DNA from: Pseudeuparius sepicola
Taxonomy: Eukaryota; Arthropoda; Insecta; Coleoptera; Anthribidae
Length of the DNA: 64,000 bases
Assembly (NCBI GenBank): GCA_963920635.1
Contig: OY987298.1
Coordinates: forward strand, 110,598,035 to 110,662,034
Reading direction: 5' to 3'
A program made the position numbers and the translations under genes. The notes beneath the pieces were generated by a model, which had not been told where the DNA came from, made no database searches, and saw only the letters and a list, made by a program, of their open reading frames with translations. Of this stretch, positions 1 to 11,972 are shown piece by piece; positions within the stretch are counted from its first letter, which is position 1, and each line of letters begins with the position of its first letter.

Positions 1-1704
1 GCGGGCAGCTGTCCTGATTGAATTTAGTTTCGAAAAAACAACATACCTACATCCCAAAAAAAATTCAACCTACTTTGCCCTGGAAAACATTTTTAACGAC
101 TAAAGTATCCAAAATACTTTAAAACACCCCTTCAAAAATACATTGTGAAATTTTGATTGTATAAAATACTAGACTGTACACTTTTGAAAATAAAAACTAG
201 GTGCCAAACCATCTATTGTTTACAAAATAATGCCCATGCTACTACAGCCGTTAATAGATTACTAATAAAAAATATAGCAGACAACGCAGTTTATTTAACG
301 TTCGGTGCCTATAAAAAAACGGCTATAAAAAAAATCCGAGAAATTTCTGTATATTAACCAGGTCTTTGTTGTTGCCTTAAGGCAAAAACATACGTCTGAA
401 AAGTTGAACCTATTTTGTGGTAGAATTTGGAATCTGATGATAAGTAAAAAACCATTATGCAATAAAATACAAAAGTAGTATCCGAAACGGCTTGAACCGC
501 CGACGCTCGAGATCTGCTGGTGCAGCTTCCAGTACAATGGGCTCATTTTCAGTCGAAACACGCAAATATCTCCAAAAAACCAGAGAAAATGGCCATCACA
601 AACAAAATCTTAATTTTGTTTTCACCCAGCAAGAATATTATCGAAGGGATATGTGCCAGGAATAGGGAATTATATTAAAAGTTCAGCCTACTTTGCCCTG
701 AAAAATCGTATATTTTTAACTTCTAATGTATTGAAAATATTCTAAACAGATTTCGAAAATAGTTTAATATCAATAAATCACGAATTTTTGATAATATAAG
801 ATGTAAACTATAGACTGAAAAATTGTTGCTTAAACAACATTGAAACTACCCTGATAAAAATATGCATCCATGGTTGAAACTACACTCTGTTACCTTGAGG
901 TATAAAATCAGACACATATCTCCCAAAAAGTTCAACCTACTTTGCCCTGAAAAAATCGAACAACACAAAACCAATACCAACGCCGAGGAAACTACACTTA
1001 CAAATGTTTAAAAAATGTCCACCGTGATCGCTCGACAAAAAATCGTGCAAAGTGGCTACGGCAAAAGGCTTGACCTTTGTCCTTAGGGACACGTGTGACC
1101 CGGTTGAAGTAGAATCTAAAAAAAAAACTGTAAATCATACCTACAGTAGAATCTGCTAAAGTAAAATCCAGGTGTCAAAAAATCAATTAGATACAAGTCC
1201 GACAGTAAATCCTTCTTGTATTATTATTAAATACGTTGACGTCACAGCATACCCGTCGGTGGCACCGATAGCGTGTCCGGCCAAAAATGCATTCTGCTAG
1301 GCGTGAAAATGTATTATACTATGGACAGGAGTCTACGCAAAATACCTAATTGTTCAGTATCCGTATTCAGCAAATAAAAAAAGTTGTAGGTACCCCTCAC
1401 TTGATGAAAAAGTATACAAAAATACACTGATAAAAAATTTGGATTTTTAGCTCTTGTAATAGCTCGATGACGATTGAAACTACACTAATAAAAATGTTTA
1501 AAATATGCCCATCCCACGTGATCGCTCGACAAAAACAAAACGTGCAAAGTGGCTACTGCTCGAGGTTTGACCTCTGTCCTTAGGGACACGTGTGACCCAG
1601 TTGAAGTAGAATCTAAAAAACCCCTGTAAATCATACTTCCATGCATGCATGGATCTAAAATCCCCGGTACAGTACGGATGAAAATTTCAAACCAGGCATG
1701 ATCG
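1..1704 (+). repeat. Left inverted arm of the foldback element
   Basis: Reverse complement of 6906-8533. The arm is itself repetitive: a 'ttcaacctactttgccctg' motif recurs near 66, 682 and 930, with a decayed version near 1900 beyond the arm. A block with gatcgctcgacaaaaa followed by cgtgcaaagtggctac occurs twice, near 1025 and 1530. The inner boundary is near 1704, just after 'caggcatgatcgac'. Confidence 0.85.
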
Positions 1705-4193
1705 ACATGGATACACGTTCAAAGTAAAAAAAAACTTGTTGGTCAACTGTTCAACCCCAACATTTTCTTGATTTCTAGGAATAAAAATAAATACTGCGAT
1801 TGTAAGTCCAAAGCTATTTACGCTATGAAATTCGTTTAAAATGCGAATGATAATTTGCCGCATTAAAACCAGGCGTGAAAATTCAACATACGTCCCTAAG
1901 AAGTTCGACCAATTTTACCCTGGAAATAGAACATTTTTAATGACTAAAATATCGAACATAGGTATATTTTAAACACCCTTCGAAATAAAGTATAAATCAT
2001 GATTTTTTTTGATAATGTGGAAAGTTAAACTGAAAATTGTTGCTAGAGGTTCTATTAAAGTAAAAACCGGGGTGCCAAGAAAACAACTGTTATTAGAAAA
2101 TACGCCGATGTCATAATATAGCCGTCGATGACACCGTTAATAACGTGTCCGGTCAAAAATGCGTTCTGCTTAATAAGGCGTAAAAAAAAATCCATGACGG
2201 GGCTTAGATAAATAAATAAAGTTTGATGTATGTAAAAAGTATAGACTAAATTTTCGTATAGCCCGCGTGATCGCTCGAGGTGGCGGTATCCTCTGGACTA
2301 GAAAATATCATATCGGCTCAATCTGCAAACATTTTCATTTTGAATTATACGTTTTCATTGATGATAGATATAGCAAGAAAATTGGACTGGACTCGATATG
2401 AGAGACATTAATCTAACTTTCACTGAACTGCACGTACTACTTAGAGGGTTGTAAGCCGTTTTAACAAAAGCAACAGACTTGCCTAAAATTCATGGCTAAA
2501 CGTTAACATAATGTCATACATACATGCGGCACGCAAAATATTTAATAAAGAATAGATATATGAGCTCAAACATGTTGATCAAAAAAATATATTCATTTCT
2601 GGCAATTTAGTTTACCAGTTATCATTTAAAAACAAAACCTGGCCTCAATATTCAGTGAAAATAATAATTAAAAACTTTGAACCTTATAAACCACCACTAA
2701 ATAGCGAGTCGGAAATGAGTAAAAATTATATATAAATATATTATTTTGATATAAATTATGGCCGAAACTGAATTTATTGGGGTGAAGATGCAAGGAAATA
2801 TTTTTAGCTAGGAAAAAGTAATGCAATTATCATAGGTACTGGTTGCAGAACCCGTTGTCAGTTTTGCAAGGATTTTTGATACAAATATAATTGCTAACGT
2901 TTAATTTGTTTACCCCATTTACGAAAATGATAACAAAATTGGATCAGACAAGATATTTTTTCGAAGTATAGTTTTTAAACACAGGGTGCCACCACCGGTT
3001 TTACGATATAGGTTTCAAAATGCGACGCAAATACATAAAAAAATAGCCTAGAGATAAGAAAACAAAATACAACTCACCGAAAGATTCTTGATGATGTATA
3101 AAAAGAAATCAGGTTACATCTAATGCCCCAGACAGTAAAATAAAGATCCCCGAGCTGTCAGATATAACCAAACATCATTTTTCCAACGGCACAGTCATTT
3201 TCACGGGAAAAACAACCAGTAACCGTTCAAATTCCATAGATAGGTACTGCCGTAATCCAAAATTTCACTGAACTACGCGTATCTATTATACTGAAGTAGG
3301 TACTGATACACTTCCATCTTTCCAAAGAAAAACAAACACGAAACTCAGACTTTTCATATATTATTACAACGCCTCGATAGAGTCTTTATCTGTGGCCACG
3401 ACCGAGAATCTACTGAAACAAGTGACTTTGTGCGACGCATAGGACGTGAAAAGTGCCGACTTGGTTTTATTGAACAATGAAACTTATACCTACGTATATT
3501 TAAAATAAATGAGAAATATGCCAGAGATGTGAAACCTAATTGTGTTGCAAGTTTGAGGGTCCAAAAAAATATTGGCTTTAATTTTTTAAGGTGAGAAACA
3601 CATCTAACAGCCAGTTTGGAAATATACAAGGCAAAAAAAGTAGTGAACGTTATAAAATTAAAAAAATCATATTTTCAAGGGATTTTTGTCCTCTGAAAAT
3701 TGGTTTTGTGTAAATTCAGTTTCAATAAGTTACTAATTGGGATAATAGGAAAAAAATATTAAGAATCGCTTATAGCATTCTGAGACAACGACCCTGAGAG
3801 TAAATATCATACAAAAATCTTTGTGCGTTGACTTTCAACTCAATTTAATAATTAGGTTTAATAATGACAATTTTCTCGATTATCTAGAATCAAAAATATT
3901 GCGAGTGGCAATTCACAATTTTCTAGATATTATGTGAAGCCTTATTATTGCGTCGTAAGTTAGAGGATCCAAAAATATTGCCTTAAATTGTTTAGTAAAT
4001 GCGATTAAAATATGTTTAGTTTATCAACAGTTTATTGTAACAGCTTATTATCTTAGAAGCGTTTAAAATTTTTTTTAGACAACAAGTTGTAGTTTAATAA
4101 TGGTCAGTTGGATTCCTTTTGAATCATGTTTGCATATTACCTACAAGGAGTTACAACCTCAAAACATAGAAATCGCTCATTTTAAACCGATTT
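1705..4193. other. Interior of the foldback element, no gene seen
   Basis: AT-rich sequence between the left arm and the tandem arrays. A diverged further copy of the arm motif is visible around 1895-1990 ('ttttaccctggaaatagaac'). I see no coding signal, RNA gene or splice-consistent exon. Confidence 0.5.
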
Positions 4194-4537
4194 AATAAAA
4201 ATTTCACCAAAACAATACTTTCACTCGTATGATACACTTCTGATTAATAAAAAAGGCACCATAGGTGTAATAATAAGATATTCAACGGAATTTTTATCGA
4301 CTGTTTGCCCATTTTGCTAGCTTTTGGGGGTATTCCTTGATATTTTAGACTGATAAAAATGAATAATAAAAATTTCACCAAAACAATACTTTCACTCATA
4401 TAGGACACTTCTGATTAATAAAAAAATGCACCATAGTTAGTAGTAATAAGATATTCAACGGAATTTTTATCGACTGTTTGCCCATTTTGCTAGCTTTTGG
4501 GGGTATTCCTTGATATTTTAGACGGATAAAAATGAAT
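4194..4537 (+). repeat. Tandem duplication, 171-bp unit
   Basis: Two adjacent copies, 4194-4364 and 4365-4537, share 'aataaaaatttcaccaaaac' through 'gggggtattccttgatattt' with a few substitutions. Near-identity suggests a fairly recent duplication inside the element. Confidence 0.85.
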
Positions 4538-4929
4538 AACATTGAGTTCCCTAACTAAAATACAAAACGCACTGTTGACTTCACTTACGTGAATAGTAAG
4601 CCTATAATACGTATCGAAAACAGAGAAATATTCAGGTCAAGAAAAAAGTGGCCTCATTTACAAGTTTGTAAATCAAAAACTACCTATTGGCTTTTAATTT
4701 TGATGAGAAAATTCGTCTAATTCGTAAGTCAAATAAATGAAACATCATGAAAGATATACGAGTAATTGAACAAATGCTATCTTAGTTCTATAGGCAGAAA
4801 GGTACTATAGGTAGTAATAGATTTGGGATCAAAAGACAACCTATTAGCTTTTAAATTTGTTAAGAAAATACGTCTAATGAAATTGAAAGTAGTAACTAGG
4901 TTTTGGTTAACATTTCGTTAACGCGTTGA

Positions 4930-6145
4930 TGAATAAGAATGCAAGTGAAAAGTAGACAGAATTTCCAAAAAAAAACGGTGACTGACCAAACAAATTATTA
5001 TAAAAAGTTGCTCGGGAGACCGATGTAACCTAGAAAACGCCTTTCCTTCGAATAGAAAGTAAAAAAAGTTGCAAAATGGGACTTAGACGAATATTTGATG
5101 CAGAAAATTTTAGACGACTGTTTGCAAGTGAAAAGTATACAGATTTTTTTCGAAAAAACTGCCACTGACCAAAAAAAATAGATATTAGAAAATTTTGCTC
5201 GGGAGATCGAGGTAATAGAAAACGCCTTTCATCCGAATATAATCTGAAATAAATTCCGAGATGGGACTTAGACGAATGTTTGATGCAAGTGGAAAGTAGA
5301 CCGAATTCCCGAAAAACGCCTTTCGTTCGAATATACGGGAGGTCGAGGTAACCTAGGAAAAACGCCTTTTATTCGAACAGAATCTGACAAAAAAAATAAT
5401 CCAAGACGAATGTTTGATGCAATTGAAAGGTAGACAGAATTTTAGAAAAACGGTTACTGATCAAAAAAATATATATTCGAAAATTTTGGTCGGGAGCCCG
5501 AGGTAACCTAGAAAACGCCTTTCGTTTGAACAGAATCCGACAAAAAAAATCCAAGACGGGATGGTAGTGGGACGAATGTTTGACGCAAGTTAAACGTATA
5601 CAGAATATTAAAAAACGAGAACCCACCAAATAGTTATTAGAAAAAGTGGCTCAGGAGGTCGAGGTAACGTAGGAAATGCCTTTCGTTTGAACATAATCTG
5701 ACAAACAAAAAATCCAAGACGAATGTTTGATGCAATTGAAAGGTAGACAGAATTGTAGAAAAACGGCAACTGATCAAAAAATATATATATTCTAAAATTG
5801 TGGTCGGGAGCCCGATGAGGTAACCTAGAAAACACCTTTCGTTCGAACAGAGTGCGACAAAAAAATTCGAAGACGGGATGGTAGTTGGACGAATGTTTGA
5901 CGCAAGTTAAAAGTAGACAGAATATTAAAAAACGAGAACCGACCAAATAGTTATTAGAAGAAGTGGCTCGGAAGGTCGAGGTAACCTAGGAAATGCCTTT
6001 CGTTCGAACAGAATCCGACAAAAAAATTCCAAGACATGACTTAGAAAAATATTAATTTGATGCAGATGAAAAAGAGACAGCATTTCCAAAAAAACTTCGA
6101 CTGACCTAAAAGTTATTAGAAAAAGTTGCTCGGGAGGCCGATGTC
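4930..6145 (+). repeat. Degenerate tandem array, about 140-190 bp unit
   Basis: About eight units, each carrying 'ctcgggag' then 'gaggtaacctag', 'aaaacgcctttcgttcgaa', 'agacgaatgtttgatgcaa' and 'gtagacagaatt'. The cgggag-type landmark recurs near 5013, 5202, 5340, 5490, 5651, 5806, 5967 and 6133. Minus-strand open frames here simply read the repeat and are discounted. Confidence 0.85.
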
Positions 6146-6264
6146 TAGCAAAATATAACACCATTGCACTAGAGTTATTTCCATCTACGTAACATTATTG
6201 GCGTGGTGGTCGACTAATCGCGTTCACTATTAAATTAATTATGACAGGTCAAATACGTATATAA

Positions 6265-6665
6265 TGTAAATTAAAAAACGCTTTAGCGAAGCGTTTACAA
6301 TGCGTTAACGAGGATTGACAGCGCGTTAACGAAGCGTTACCAATGCGTTAAACGCGTGAAAGAAGCGTTATCAAGGCGTTAAACGCGTGAAAGGAGCGTT
6401 GTCCATGCGTTACGCGTTAACGAAGCGTTATCAACGCGTTAACAACGCGTTATCCATGTGTTGACTATTCGTTATCGAGGCGTTAACAATGCGTTAACGA
6501 ACAACGCATTAACGAACAACGCGTGAACGAAACGTTAACGACGTGTCAGCAAAGCTTTAACAAAGCGTTAACGAAGCTTTAACATCGCGTCAATGCGTTA
6601 AGACGCGTTAAAACCGCGTTAACGAATCTTTGACGACGCATTAACGAAGCGTTGACGAGTGTGGA
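6265..6665 (+). repeat. Short-period 'gcgttaac' minisatellite
   Basis: About 400 bp built from variants of 'gcgttaacgaagcgttaac'. The core gttaac is palindromic, so the array can pair with itself in many registers. It is followed by a hairpin and the right arm. Confidence 0.85.
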
Positions 6666-6815
6666 AGTGCGTGGACCCTCCAACTCCCAGAATCGCAACT
6701 TACACCAGATCAAGCTCAACTGTGGAATCTTTTAACGTCACAGAGATGCTACTTTACATTTCTTTTAGGTAGGTAACCTAACCTAACATTATTGTCGCGG
6801 TGACCAAGAGGTTAC

Positions 6816-6907
6816 CGACTGGTGAACCGATTGCCATTGGTCAAAACTGACTTAATTCGCCTTTGATACACCTCTCCCAAATCCAATGGCAATCGGTTCA
6901 CCAGTCG
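6816..6907. repeat. Perfect 25-bp inverted repeat (hairpin)
   Basis: 6816-6840 (begins cgactggtgaaccgattgcc) is the exact reverse complement of 6883-6907, with a 42-base loop. It sits at the inner boundary of the right foldback arm. Confidence 0.9.
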
Positions 6908-8533
6908 ATCATGCCTGGTTTGAAATTTTCATCCGTACTGTACCGGGGATTTTAGATTCTATGCATGCATGGAAGTATGATTTACAGGGGTTTTTTAGAT
7001 TCTACTTCAACTGGTCACACGTGTCCCTAACGACAGAGGTCAAACCTCGAGCAGTAGCCACTTTGCACGTTTTGTTTTTGTCGAGCGATCACGTGGGATG
7101 GGCATTTTTTAAACATTTTTATTAGTGTAGTTTCAATCGCCATCGAGCTATTACAAGAGCTAAAAATCCAAATTTTTTATCAGTGTAGTTTTGTATACTT
7201 TTTCATCAAGTGAGGGGTACCTACAACTTTTTTTATTTGCTGAATACGGATACTGAACAATTAGGTATTTTGCGTAGACTCCTGTCCATAGTATAATACA
7301 TTTTCACGCCTAGCAGAATGCATTTTTGGCCGGACACGCTATCGGTGCCACCGACGGGTATGCTGTGACGTCAACGTATTTAATAATAATACAAGAAGGA
7401 TTTACTGTCGGACTTGTATCTAATTGATTTTTTGACACCTGGATTTTACTTTAGCAGATTCTACTGTAGGTATGATTTACAGTTTTTTTTAGATTCTACT
7501 TCAACCGGGTCACACGTGTCCCTAAGGACAAAGGTCAAGCCTTTTGCCGTAGCCACTTTGCACGATTTTTTGTCGAGCGATCACGGTGGACATTTTTTAA
7601 ACATTTGTAAGTGTAGTTTCCTCGGCGTTGGTATTGGTTTTGTGTTGTTCGATTTTTTCAGGGCAAAGTAGGTTGAACTTTTTGGGAGATATGTGTCTGA
7701 TTTTATACCTTAAGGTAACAGAGTGTAGTTTCAACCATGGATGCATATTTTTATCAGGGTAGTTTCAATGTTGTTTAAGCAACAATTTTTCAGTCTATAG
7801 TTTACATCTTATATTATCAAAAATTCGTGATTTATTGATATTAAACTATTTTCGAAATCTGTTTAGAATATTTTCAATACATTAGTAGTTAAAAATATAC
7901 AATTTTTCAGGGCAAAGTAGGCTGAACTTTTAATATAATTCCCTATTCCTGGCACATATCCCTTCGACAATATTCTTTGCTGGGTGAAAACAAAATTAAG
8001 ATTTTGTTTGTGATGGCCATTTTTTCTGGTTTTTTGGAGATATTTGCGTGTTTCGACTGAAAATGAGCCCATTGTACTGGAAGCTGCGCCAGCAGATCTC
8101 GAGCGTCGGCGGTTCAAGCCGTTTCGGATACTACTTTTGTATTTTATTGCATAATGGTTTTTTACTTATCATCAGATTCCAAATTCTACCACAAAATAAG
8201 TTCAACTTTTCAGACGTATGTTTTTGCCTTAAGGCAACACCTGGTTAATATACAGAAATTTCTCGGATTTTTTTATAGCCGTTTTTTTATAGGCACCGAA
8301 CGTTAAATAAACTGCGTTGAGATGGTTTGGCACCTAGTTTTTATTTTCAAAAGTGTACAGTCTAGTATTTTATACAATCAAAATTTCACAATGTATTTTT
8401 GAAGGGGTGTTTTAAAGTATTTTGGATACATTAGTCGTTAAAAATGTTTTCCAGGGCAAAGTAGGTTGAATTTGTTTTGGGATGTAGGTATGTTGTTTTT
8501 TCGAAACTAAATTCAATCAGGACAGCTGCCCGC
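6906..8533 (-). repeat. Right inverted arm of the foldback element
   Basis: Reverse complement of 1-1704, ending 'gacagctgcccgc' at 8533. About 75 bp shorter than the left arm because of small indels. Confidence 0.85.
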
Positions 8534-8819
8534 TGCAATGTTTTCAAGCGAATAATAACGTTTGCTCCGACATATTTTATTTGTATAAAATGATGCATTT
8601 TTCGCGCTGTAGATTGGCAATGTTAGTATCTAGAAATTATTTGGTAGGTTACTGGAACATATATGGGTCAGTGTATCAAAACATGCTAAGACTGAATGCA
8701 GACTATACCACTTAGAATGTGCCGCCGATTTTTCGATTATTCCTGGTAAAATAAAAAAGAAAGTGAGTGGAGTCGGCAGAATCCTGTCGGCCGCGGTGAG
8801 TCGACAGTAGGTCAAAGGA
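8534..8819. other. Unassigned spacer
   Basis: About 285 bp between the foldback arm and the next element, GC-richer at its right end (8761-8815). No gene, RNA or repeat recognised. Confidence 0.4.
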
Positions 8820-10040
8820 CAAGGCCTACTATAAAGACAGGCCCTGGCGCACAAAAATCACGTGACCATCTTAGGCCGACGTTACATGTCATTTATCACA
8901 TAACTGAAAGCGGCAGCTTGGGTTTTAAGAAGTTTTAAATGTATAAGGTCTTTTTAAACGTCTTAGTTTATATTTTAGAAACAAGTTTGTGTCTAGTGCG
9001 CGTGTGTCCTGTCGGAGGGGAATCGCCCAGGTGTTATTATGGCCTCTGGGTGGGAGTCGTGCCGTCCAAGAGTATTGGTGCCGCTCGCACCGACGCGTGA
9101 GCGCTGTAAAGGGGAATTCTCCCCCGAACCACAGAATAGGGAGCCCGGAATTCCGGAATGGACTATTATGGACATGGACAGTGGAGCCTGAGACACAGAG
9201 GGGTGAATTGCTTACGGGAGATCCGCGAGTTCAGACGGTCCGGGTGGTTGGAAGCCGTTCCCGTTGACCACGTTCGGGTTTGTGTATTTATTGTATTCAC
9301 CATTCACCTTGTGCGAAATAAATCAGTGTTGTAACCCTTGATTTTCGTTGTCGACCCACTCCCCGATACGGTTTCTATTCGGTCTTTCACGCTGCCGAAC
9401 AACTGAGACCTCGTCAATATTCACAGTATACCTATACTGAGTTTAGTTTTCATTTTTATTTCGTAAAAAATAACCTAAATACCAAATATTGGGTCTGATT
9501 ATATTATATTTATACATATTACAAAAGCCAAGAAGAAAGTGTCGCCATAACAAACATTTGTTTTGCCTCGGGATGATAATTTCCGCCAAAAATGGATTCG
9601 TCAAATTCCAACTGAGATTTAATTTCTAAAAAACCCTTAAGTATGTGTGGCTGTGGTTAACACATTTTCAAGAAAGTGAAACAATTAAAGTGGACAAATG
9701 TGTTGTGGGAGGAAATTACCTATAGAGAATATCACCTAAGCTAAAGGAAGGTGTTGTCCCAACAATTTTTGAGAAGTGCCAAAATATTGTGAGTGCAGTG
9801 CCGTTTAACTTTCAGCCCAAAACAGCTGAGGCAGGTTGAAAATTTTGAAAAAAACAATTAGAGAAAGCTTGTATGCACAAAACCAATAATGTAATAGATG
9901 AAAGAAAACTTGCCAAATTGTTACGAAATTTGTTTTTTCTACTTATCTCCAAAAATGCCTTTCATTATATAGCACTAAGTTGGTCACGTGACTACGCGAT
10001 TATGCGTTAGCGCCGTGGCCTGTCTTTATCGTTGGCCTCG
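8820..10040 (+). mobile_element. 1.22-kb non-autonomous TIR element, copy A
   Basis: Starts 'caaggcctactataaagaca' and ends with a matching inverted end (reverse complement cgaggccaacgataaagaca); ends extend imperfectly through 'tcacgtgacc'. Flanks gtcaaagga (8811-8819) and gtcaaaggg (10041-10049) give an 8-9 bp target duplication with one mismatch. A second copy at 38602-39837 matches along its length. The interior contains a polyA-signal-like 'gtgcgaaataaatcagtg' near 9313, so it may have captured a transcript end. No transposase. The TSD length fits Mutator-, Merlin- or hAT-type elements; I cannot choose. Confidence 0.85.
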
Positions 10041-10049
10041 GTCAAAGGG

Positions 10050-10817
10050 GGTGTGACGTCATGCAAAAAGTGCAGGATTTTGCCCCCATAAGAAATACAT
10101 GGGGAAATTGCGCCAGAACCAACATAGCCTATCTACTTCGATGGTGTAAGAAATAGAGAATCCAAGCCTGAAAAGGTGCTGGTTGTCAGAAATTCTTACG
10201 TGTCGTAATGTGGGGTGTCAAAACGCAGGAGAGAATTAGATACAGGAAACTCGATGGTGTCAGTTGCGAAGAATACAAACATAAAACTTGTGAGTTGCAG
10301 AAAACTCATTGGTATCGTGTGTCGGAGTTCAAATGCAGGGGTGTGTCACATACTGGATATTTAATTGTGTCAGATGTGTGGAATCTAAGTCCAAAACGGT
10401 GTCAGATGCCAGAAACAAAATGGTGTCAAGTGTAAGAGAGTTTCAGATATGAGGACCTCTCTCTTATCCAGCGGAGCGATACCCACTGAAGCATTCTAAC
10501 ATATCATAATATATTGAACCTCTCATAGAACTACCCTTCTAACAGATAAAATAATAACCCAAAAGGACTTTTAGTCGGAATGAGTGAATATTTGGCGGCC
10601 ATTTTGGATCCTAAATGAAGCAGTTATTTTAAAATGGTATACATATACCGGATTGCTCTATAAATTTAAATGCTTCAGATTTTATACAAAATGCGAAATA
10701 GGCGTTAAAGAAAATTATTTTCTTATCATTTTATTAGTTCTAAATTTTTTTCTAAATTATTATAATTCTACAGGCGTTTGCTTGTTGATGCTCTTTATCC
10801 TAAGTACCTTCTATATA
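10050..10817. other. Intron sequence with a weak 'ggtgtca' repeat
   Basis: Between about 10130 and 10435 the words 'ggtgtcag' and 'gtgtcagatg' recur at irregular 25-45 base spacing; inverted relatives ('gcctgacaccattaaa') appear near 11505-11570. Probably decayed repeat DNA. An open plus frame at 10584-10898 looks like chance in AT-rich sequence. Confidence 0.35.
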
Positions 10818-11024
10818 GACTCGGGTGCAAAAAAACCGGGCTACCTAATATTTTTTCAAAATCGGTTATATTTTTTTCAGTTTAAAACTGATTTTTAATT
10901 GATATAAAGGACTTCCTATTCTTGTTTTAATAAACAATAGCATTAATAAAGGAAATTATATTGTTGTTCATTTAAAACGGGGATACGAAAATATATAGGT
11001 GGCCCGGTTTTTTGCACCTGAGTG
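10818..11024. mobile_element. 207-bp MITE with TA target duplication
   Basis: Ends are near-perfect inverted repeats: 'gactcgggtgcaaaaaaacc' on the left and, reverse complemented, 'cactcaggtgcaaaaaaccg' on the right. TA at 10816-10817 and 11025-11026 is the target duplication. This fits a non-autonomous Tc1/mariner-type element. Confidence 0.8.
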
Positions 11025-11026
11025 TA

Positions 11027-11756
11027 TCTATATCCGGCATCGGCAAGAGCTTTTTGGTAGAGTGGTTGCTGCTTTTAGCAAATGTAGTAGCAATTCCGAA
11101 AGAATGGCCTCATTTGGAAACCTAAAACATTAAAGCTAACTAATTTGATCCGATTGCTCGCCTTCATAAAATTTTATTAAAGAATCATATCTTTACTAAC
11201 CCATACTTAATGTAATCTAGTAATCTCACAGTCTGAAGTTAAAAACATCTTCCTATTTTTTAGATGCACTGAGGACAGTGTCGTATAAAGAGGATAGAAC
11301 AGTGCACAGAATATATGTAATAGCGATTGTAAATGTCTGACGCAGCATAGAAGTTTTTAAATGTTCGATAATCTAAATAGAGAGGTAAGACAAATTATTC
11401 TGAGAGTTTGTAGTCTCAAAATTACCACTTTGCTTTACATTTCCTATTCTGTACATACACAGAGTCAGAAAAGTGTTTCAAAAAAGTCCAGCCCTATTTA
11501 ACCCCACACCTGACAACATTAAAATTACGACGCCTGACACCATTAAATTTTCCACATCTAACACATTATTTTCGCCAACCAGCACACAGCCGTAGTAAAC
11601 AAAATTTTAAGGTGGCCTGCTCAAAAAGTAGTACGTTCTGTCCCATTTCAAAAAAATACGCGGTTGTTCAAAAGTTATATCTAAGGAAGGGAGTCCCTAG
11701 AACGTCAGTGCAACTAAAATTATTACTGTTTATTTCGAAATTTATTCGGTTCTTAC
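11027..11756. other. Intron downstream of protease exon 5
   Basis: Nothing recognisable. I specifically looked here for the expected next protease exon (codons for GDSGGP on the minus strand) and did not find it. Confidence 0.5.
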
Positions 11757-11972
11757 CTGATCCGATGCAGATCTGGGTCGGGTAGAAGCTTAGAGTGAAC
11801 GTATCGGCACATAAATCCGGCTTCTCAACTGGCAAACTAACATATCTTAACACTTGCGCTACTTCTTCTGTTGTAGAGTTGATGAGACCCCACCCGGCAG
11901 CCACCACTCGCTTTTTGTAGAAGTCTTTACTATTAACCATGTCGGTTGGTAAGCACACCGGCGTCACATATT
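11757..11972 (-). CDS. Serine protease exon 5 (CLP and AGWG region)
   Basis: A 216-bp internal exon of a secreted trypsin-like (S1A) protease. On the minus strand it is bounded by acceptor ttccag before base 11972 and donor GTAAGA after 11757. It encodes about 72 residues with the family hallmarks PVCLP, whose Cys normally bridges to the pro-region Cys seen in exon 3, and VVAAGWG, then 'ICIGSG', whose Cys belongs to the C-terminal half of the fold. The exon begins with two bases of a split codon and ends with one base, matching the phase-1 end of exon 4 (joined codon gives Glu: EYVTPVCLP). The exon with the catalytic Ser and the S1-pocket residue would follow but is not in the window, so trypsin versus chymotrypsin specificity cannot be read. 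Confidence 0.9.

Larger units (their letters stand above)
1..8533. mobile_element. Foldback-like element with 1.6-1.7 kb inverted arms
   Basis: The first bases (gcgggcagctgtcctgattg) reappear as their reverse complement ending at 8533. Homology continues inward over about 1.7 kb: 1-1704 on the left pairs with 6906-8533 on the right, with only small indels and point differences. Between the arms lie several tandem arrays and no recognisable protein. Long inverted arms plus internally repetitive DNA and no transposase is the architecture of Foldback (FB) or TIR-derived non-autonomous transposons. The left end coincides with the window start, so the true terminus and target-site duplication cannot be seen. 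Open frames in the arms are mirror images of each other in the two arms and are not genes. Confidence 0.75.

Noticed and set aside
295..561. Minus-strand open frame, mirrored by a plus-strand frame at 8048-8248
   Set aside because: Both read the same sequence in the two inverted arms of the foldback element; no conserved domain and the ends differ by indels.
5369..6164. Three overlapping minus-strand frames with similar peptides
   Set aside because: They are translations of the ~160-bp tandem array; similarity comes from the repeat, not from selection.
8989..9267. 92-codon plus frame in the 1.2-kb TIR element (related frame at 38821-39036)
   Set aside because: The two copies have shifted frames relative to each other, so coding is not conserved.
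1..11756. Final protease exon with GDSGGP
   Set aside because: Searched on the minus strand by eye and not found; most of this stretch is transposon, so the exon is taken to lie outside the window.
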